Origin: Oxytricha trifallax
Lineage: Eukaryota > Ciliophora > Spirotrichea > Sporadotrichida > Oxytrichidae
Direction of reading: 5' to 3'
NCBI GenBank assembly: GCA_000711775.1
Contig: ARYC01001179.1
Coordinates: 1 to 64,000 of the forward strand
DNA: 64,000 nucleotides
Notes under the pieces: generated by a model
Database searches by the model: none
Told to the model about the DNA's origin: nothing
Seen by the model: the letters and a program-made list of their open reading frames with translations, nothing else
Program-made: the position numbers and the translations under genes
In this document: piece by piece, positions 58,454 through 64,000 of the stretch
Position numbering within the stretch: the first letter of the stretch is position 1
Layout of the letters: the number at the start of each line of letters is the position of its first letter

Positions 58454-59866
58454 ATGAACGAGGAACTGTTCGACTAGGCTATCGCTGACAACGATGCTTA
58501 GAACTTTGCAAACTTTTACAACCACCAGCTAAATCCAGAGTTTCATACTAGCTCCATAAACTTTTAATCAGATATACAAATCAAAGATAACTTACCAGAG
58601 TCAAACAACGAGGATGACAAGAGTGCGATTTCAGCACCAGCGACTACTGTGTATTGATGCGCTACCTGCTCCAAGGTTTTTAATAATAAGAGCAATCTCA
58701 ATCGTCATGTCAAAGAGGTTCACAATAAATCCAAGCAGAGCGACTAAGGATTGTAGAAGCAGGAACAAAAGTCGCAAGGATTTCACTCCGCAATATCTAA
58801 AGTAAAAAGAGATTAAATTTAATAATAATAAAAAGACTAGTCGATGGCTAATGAGAGTGATGACTAAGAGGAGGAACTCAAGGAACCTCCAAAGAAGAGG
58901 TAGAGATTGAATGCTAAAACAAGCTCGAAGACTAACCCAAAGGTTGATATTGAGATCCCTGACACTGAGGATGAAGTGGATGACTCAATCGCAAGGATAA
59001 ATAAGTACAGAGTCGATGATACTTTTATCATTCCTTGCTTCAAATATCTCTACGACTAAGCGACTAAGCCTAGTCCTCTCTAAAAAATGACTAGTGCTCC
59101 TTATGGGACTATGCTTCATGACGGAAGATTCTACAAGCTGTTCGCACTGAGAGGTTTTCTTGAAGAGGAGCTTGAATCAGAGTAGCTGCAAAGGGAGTAT
59201 GATATAACTAAGACTGCCTTCTAACTCTAACTTCATGGAATCACTTAGTTGGAGATGGTCTTGAAAGGCAGCGATCACATCGTACTCCAGTACCTGATCC
59301 CTCAATTCAGTTACGACTACTATATGATGACTAATCGCAGTGCTCATTCGGATCGACTAGTCATGAAGCAAATCATATATGGTTTAAGAGAACTGCATAC
59401 AATCGGATTCGTACACCACCAACTAAGCTTCAATAACATAGTCCTCAACGACTACCCTATCAAGGCAAGACTAAGGAACTTTGAGAATGCAAGAGTACTC
59501 GCATCTAAAAAGTAGATTGAGTATGATGGGTCATTAATGTTTTATCCGACTACAGGAGTCTTCTTTGCTGGTGATCGACTAGTCGATGTCTACGCCTTAG
59601 TCTCAATGATTGTATACCTGTTCATGACTAAAGACTACGACTCTGTCTGGACTACCTAGTCGTAGCTAGTCGAAAATGCAGCAGCATACTCTAAGAAGAC
59701 TTCAGCTAATGCAGTCATCAAAGATCTTATCAAGCAATTCTATCTCTAACCTTGGACCAGATACTGGTACAGTTTAGCAGAGGTCGAGGAGAAGTTTGAT
59801 AAGCTTAACTGGCAACCAGAACACAGAGTACTTTATGTTCCCCCCAAAGTCAAGAGACTTATTTGA
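58454..59866 (+). CDS. TBE zinc-finger/kinase-like protein (57-kDa type), element 5
   Basis: 470 codons, TAA/TAG as Gln, stop TGA at 59864. Residues 1-67 are an acidic Asn/Gln-rich start (MNEELFDQAIADNDAQNF); codon 68 is TGA (58655-58657); then a C2H2 finger with C69, C72, H85 and H90; a linker with acidic runs and the basic PPKKRQRL, a possible nuclear signal; and a kinase-like domain from about residue 200 (APYGTMLHDGRFYKLFALRG). Its catalytic loop is HHQLSFNN (residues 321-328, Q323 where Asp is required), DFG is N342-F343-E344, and GDRLVDVYALVSMIVYLF matches helix F. TBE literature describes a zinc-finger plus kinase protein; its function is not known. Sequence predicts a pseudokinase. 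Confidence 0.9.
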
Positions 59867-60938
59867 TTCAAACCTAAGATTCATTCAACCGCAGTTTTTT
59901 TAGTCTTTAAGTTAATCTTAGTCTCCGACTACCTAGTCGTTTATTATTAATATCGCACTAAGTTAAAATCCCTCCTTACACTCTAATTTTCAATGCACTC
60001 TCCTATGCTTTATACTATTATCATTTACTCTTATTTTCAACTAATACTATCACTCCTGCTGGTATGTAGGTGAGTGTTAATGAAGTGATGTTTGTTACAA
60101 GATTCAAAGAATCTTACACCTTGGGTAGTCTCAAAATCTACGACTAGTCAGTCGAAAAATTTATACTTGAGAAAACTAGGTAGTCGAAAAACCTACGACT
60201 AGTCTTGATAGTTTATCTAGTCGATTCTTGGATTCATACTTCTCTACTACTCAAAATCAACCTATACTTTCATTCCACTCTTTCAGAGGTAGTCTAGAGC
60301 AATGTACAGCTACCTCTATTAATAAAATCAAGATAGGATAGTTACTAATACAAATTGAGTCATTAGAACATCAAAATTATAGAGTGTTAAGCTAGTCGAT
60401 TTCAAGCTTGTAAAAAGCTAAGTTTGTATAGTTAACTTAGTCTACGATTAGTCTTAGTCGAACCAAGATTTCGAGAGATTTTCTACCTAACCAGCTACTG
60501 CAGCTACTAATAATAATGAAAGTATGATTCTAAATTTTGCAGTGTAAGAATCCTCTGGTTACTTGAAAATCCAGCATAAATTGTTGATCGAAGAATCAAG
60601 AACGACTAAGACGGATCTGGTGTTTTTGGAAAATTTGTTGTCCATTTATGATTCTGATCGACTAGATTTTTACTAACCTCAAAAATCTAAAACCTCTCAA
60701 GTCGAGGTCTAAATCTCCAGGAATTTGCAGAGGACCACTGGATTTGATGTTGCTCTTTGTGGACACTCTTTAGCTTGAAAGTTGAGTGATGTTTGTTACA
60801 GTCTGAGTAAGGGGATTCAAGAGTTATTTTAGAATCTTTAAAAGACTAGAGAAGTGGTTCAACGACTAGAGGACTAGGATCAGAATAATTTTCGACTAGC
60901 TAGTCATTTATTAATATAGTCCGACTACTAAACTAGTC
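59867..60938. other. TBE interior without a clear gene
   Basis: Counterpart of 53343-54415. Contains long runs of CGACTA/TAGTCG words, some forming short palindromes such as CGACTAGTCAGTCG. No frame with consistent protein-like content. Could include the 22-kDa promoter. Confidence 0.55.
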
Positions 60939-61732
60939 ATGGAATCATTCGGGTAGTCGAATCGATTAGTAATAAGCGAGGAGCTTATGGGTAGATTCAG
61001 ATCGAAGTAAGACCTCTACAAGTACCTAACCACTCACTGTAAGATTCAAGTGCTGTTCCTTACTTTGTATAGTGAACATCTTTCTGCCACCACTGGCTTC
61101 GACTAAGGTGGCCTTCCTGAAAACATTACTAAATAATACCAAGAAGTCTCTTAGGTAAAACCAGGTTAATAGAATGGTCGTGCCTCACTACCAAGAGCTC
61201 TCAGTCAAGAATCTCTACCATGATGTTATGGGTGATGAAGTCGTATCGCAGTACCTTCCAGAACTTGAGATGAACTCAGGTAAACTACCAGATAGAGACT
61301 TTTTCTTTGGTGTTCTGGGAACAGTCAAAGCAGACTACCTAAGGCAAATCATCGACCATGCTAATACTGTGAGGTATAATAAGGGGTAAGACTAGAACGA
61401 GACTGATAAGATCGAGATCTCTGACGACTGGTTGGATGAGCTCATGAAGCATCCTTTCGTTTCAAGTAAGATTTCTATGACTAACTTATGTAGAGAAACC
61501 TGGCAAGGCTATCTATCTAATGAAGCAGAATGCAAGAACAGTCAGAGAGAAGATAGATCATAAATAGTATGAGTTAGGTAAACGACTAAGCAATCGCATC
61601 ATACCTCACGACTAAGACTAGAATCGCTTCTCGAACGTGACTAAGAGAAAGAGGATGCCAGACGGCAGCATGCTCATGATGGAACAATAACAGAGAACAC
61701 CTAACAAGAGCATGATGATAACTGGAATGTGA
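60939..61732 (+). CDS. TBE 22-kDa-type protein with two mini-introns, element 5
   Basis: Start at ATG 60939 (MESFGQSNRLVISEELMGRF). Intron 1 is 61039-61072 (34 nt) and intron 2 is 61466-61493 (28 nt); both are GTAAGA...TAG with an ACTAAC- or TTAC-like branch region. Splicing gives one frame of 243 residues: DLYKYLTTH-LNIFLPPLAST, KVAFLKTLLNNTKKSLRQ, MVVPHYQELSVKNLYHDVMG, ISDDWLDELMKHPFV-SKKPG, AIYLMKQNARTVREKIDHKQ, and a basic Met/Gln-rich end with TGA at 61730. Without splicing the frames do not connect. Function unknown; the intron structure is conserved in the other copies. Confidence 0.86.
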
Positions 61733-61747
61733 TTTAAATTAAACTAA

Positions 61748-62927
61748 TCATAACTTAATACTCATAATCTGCGTCTCGCCATATTTGGCTTAATTTCTAA
61801 TGTAGTCTTAGTCGACCGACTAGATCGACTTCTCTATAAGTAATTTGATGTCTAGTCGTAGTCCCTTCAGTAGTATACTTAGCATCTCTTTCTTGTAGCT
61901 CTGCTTGATTGTAAAGAAGGTGCTCTCGATTCCATTATACTCAGGGGAGTAAGGGATACTGTATATGGGGATGATATCCAGTCGCTCATACTCCTTCTTT
62001 ACAAGGATTGACTTGTGTACCTGCAGGTTATCCATGAATATGACTAGTCGACGATCCTTATACTTCTCTTTCAACTGCTGCATGAATAGAATGAACTAGT
62101 CCTACTTAATTGATCCCTTATTAATAATGTAGTCTTCGAGTCCCTTGTCAGTTGATATAGCGCCAAGAAGCGCAAACACTCCGAAGTCATGTCTCTTGTC
62201 TGGGAATCTTATATTCTCTCCATAAGGTGCCCAGGTTCTATTGAGGCGAGTTGAGGAAGTGAATACAGTCTCATCAATGAATATGATCTTCGATCCCAGT
62301 TGCAGCTCTCTCATATACTTAGTCTTCATTTCGATTTTAAGACTAGCTAGTCTTTGTGGATCGACTAGCTCCACCTCCTTCCTTAGTCGTATGCTCTTGA
62401 ATCTTACTTAAGCGCGCTTGTATAGTCTCCTCAAGTGAGTGACACTGATTCGCACTTCTGGGAACTACCTGTGGAACATTATACACCTCTCTCTCAAACT
62501 CATTCCTGCTTGAGTGTGCAGTGTTTCACTGCTGGTGAGGAAGTTAATATGACTAAGGTTGAATTTAATCTCACGACTAGTCTTAGTCGATAACCCATTC
62601 CTGAAAAATGACTTCGACTACCTGTGCAGCTTGACAACATTTGTGTATGAGACACCAAAGAACTTTGCTATTGCACTCAGATTCACCAGTGGTCGTAGAT
62701 TAGATGTTGGATTTCAGTTGCCATATCGTATGAGTAGGAAGGTTTCAAAGTCGATCTGTGGTTTGAGTTTGACTACTCTCATCTAAATGACAAGAGTTAA
62801 CACTAATAATAATAGAGTGATTTGAATTTGAAACTAGTCATATGATAAGTCTGTTGATATTTGATTCAACTTTAATCATTGCAACTATACTTACCTGCAA
62901 TGAGTGAATGCTGTTCCAAGTCACCAT
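61748..62927 (-). CDS. TBE transposase (42-kDa type), element 5
   Basis: Main frame 61748-62782 (345 codons) plus likely first exon 62895-62927 with a GTAA donor. Same helix-turn-helix and DDE residues as in element 4 (D170, D251, E286). In-frame TGA at codon 23 (62714-62716). Length and frame are intact otherwise. The first-exon ATG lies 8-9 bp from the palindrome that receives nested TBEs, so a nested insertion would separate this gene from its own left terminal repeat. Confidence 0.9.
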
Positions 62928-63088
62928 AAACCACCAATGGTGGAGGGTGTTGATGGTTTGAAGATTCATTATTAGTATTAGTGCTATGTACATTGATAGT
63001 CGATCTTTCGACTACCTACGACTAAGTCATGATCAATATACTTACAAGACTACCTAGTCATACTAGTCTGCACTTAGTCGCCTCCTTC

Positions 63089-63395
63089 AATCTTAAGTTT
63101 AAGACAAATGATTATAACTGTGGTTGATTAGATTGATTAATAGTTAAGTTAAATTTAAAAGTTAATAGTAGTAATCAAGACTTAATCACAAACCACCTAA
63201 ATGAACAATGGTGAAGGGTAGTTGTATACTCTGACTTTCATGTTCAGACTAGTCACGACTACTCTCAATCAACCTAGTCTTCGACTATAGTCCTTATTAA
63301 TAGTCGCTTAGTCGCATTTTCGCATTAATAAACGTGTGTCAATTCACTATCAACTCATAGACTAAGCATGAATTGGGGTTTTGGGGTTTTGGGGT
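63089..63395. repeat. Terminal inverted repeat of TBE element 5 (transposase side), 307 bp
   Basis: Ends in G4T4 telomere-like repeat; followed by target copy AAT. Confidence 0.96.
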
Positions 63396-63398
63396 AAT

Positions 63399-63522
63399 GT
63401 ACTCTTAGTTGAATAATACTTATGAGAATTTAGTTGAAGAACAGTTCAATGGTTCATCTGTAAATTTATTCTCTCAAATTAAAGATGAACAAGATTGTGG
63501 ACAAGTGAACAACAAAATATAA
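63399..63522 (+). CDS. Coding segment downstream of TBE element 5
   Basis: Frame starting just after the target duplication reads QLNNTYENLVEEQFNGSSVN, LFSQIKDEQDCGQVNNKI, mixed and acidic in composition and unlike the AT-rich DNA that follows. It may continue the gene begun at 57968. No family recognised. Confidence 0.45.
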
Positions 63523-64000
63523 ATCAAATTCTTTTATTTAAAGCTAAGCTTATTTAAATCACAACAATATTTTTACTAAACATTAATGTGTTATTTTAAT
63601 TCAAGAATCATTTTAGATGTAAGGGCTTTTGTCAAGCAAAATCAGGCATAACTTTCTCAATTAAATTTCTTAAATTCCTCCAAAGATATATATGAGAAAA
63701 CTTGACTAAAATGTACTCATTTTAGGAAAAAATCAGAGAAAGTCCTTAATTAGAAATAACTTTAAGATTTTTTCTTGAAAAGCATTCTGAATTTATAAAT
63801 AAATGCAATTTTTATCTCAAATTGGACAGTGTCAAGTCTGATTCCTTATAAATAACTTACGATCTATTATAATTGAATAAAGCTTAGAAAAAAATGATTT
63901 TTATTATAAATAAATAATAACAGAAACTTTAAAAAATTGTAAAAATAATTTAATCAAAATCAATAACTTCAGAAAATCAATCAATCAATAAAACAGGCTT
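63523..64000. other. AT-rich DNA to window end, no gene seen
   Basis: No frame with protein-like content stands out on either strand; it may be IES or intergenic. Confidence 0.4.

Larger units (their letters stand above)
58146..63395 (-). mobile_element. Complete TBE transposon (element 5), inverted
   Basis: 5250 bp with (C4A4)2C4 ends and target duplication AAT at 58143-58145 and 63396-63398. Opposite orientation to the other four copies. Genes: zinc-finger/kinase (+), 22-kDa type (+), transposase (-). The intact palindrome (CCACCAATGGTGG on this strand) is at 62931-62943. Best reference copy in the window. Confidence 0.97.

Noticed and set aside
58655..58681. 27-nt GTGTAT...CAAG as a genuine intron removing the kinase TGA
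   Set aside because: It would delete both zinc-finger cysteines while keeping the rest of the finger; possible as an alternative form but not preferred.
1..64000. CRISPR arrays, tRNA or rRNA genes, bacterial operons
   Set aside because: No regularly spaced direct repeats, no cloverleaf or rRNA-like sequence noticed, and the genetic code, introns and gene families are those of a ciliate nucleus.

Overview
The window is germline (micronuclear) DNA of a stichotrichous spirotrich ciliate of the Oxytricha/Stylonychia group. Four things show this. (1) Five transposon copies end in exact (C4A4)2C4 telomere-like termini and carry the three-gene set of ciliate TBE (telomere-bearing element) transposons. 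(2) Every real gene reads through TAA and TAG where homologues have Gln, and almost all end at TGA, so standard-code ORFs only show fragments. (3) Introns are small GTAAG...TAG introns (28-126 nt). (4) Genes are cut by AT-rich inserts flanked by short direct repeats, the usual layout of MDSs (retained segments), IESs (eliminated segments) and pointers.

Layout. 1-12646: three TBE copies (called C, B, A here) stacked head to tail; B and A lack their left ~458 bp and begin exactly at an internal palindrome, as expected for serial insertion of one TBE into another. 12650-50880: host gene precursors interrupted by IESs. I recognise a TMEM135-like membrane protein, a Pcc1-like KEOPS subunit, a secreted BPI/LBP-family protein, delta-COP, two C2H2 zinc-finger proteins, an F-box/kelch-like protein, a mucolipin/polycystin-family channel, a TBC (Rab-GAP) protein, a class I methyltransferase and phosphopantothenoylcysteine decarboxylase, plus several unrecognised Q/N-rich or coiled-coil proteins. 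50885-56133: a complete TBE (element 4) with ATT target duplication. 56137-58145: short host MDS-like pieces. 58146-63395: a complete TBE (element 5) in inverted orientation with AAT duplication, lying between two coding segments. 63399-64000: one coding segment, then AT-rich DNA.

Non-TBE repeats: four large foldback (inverted-repeat) elements at 31597-32545, 36652-37137, 43684-44117 and 48391-48630, and two members of a short family with terminal inverted repeats containing GGAAGTTTCCTGCAC (26765-27269, 42651-43063). At least three of these lie inside genes where an IES must be, so they look like mobile elements that survive because they are removed during macronuclear development.

How parts fit: TBE gene products are known to take part in DNA elimination in Oxytricha; here the elements 4 and 5 keep all three genes nearly intact while A, B and C are decaying. 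Caveats: many host genes contain single-base indels, often at homopolymers, and several contain in-frame TGA with homology or open reading on both sides. I cannot tell assembly error from germline decay or recoding. I saw no rRNA, tRNA, CRISPR or bacterial features and could not support any specific promoter.
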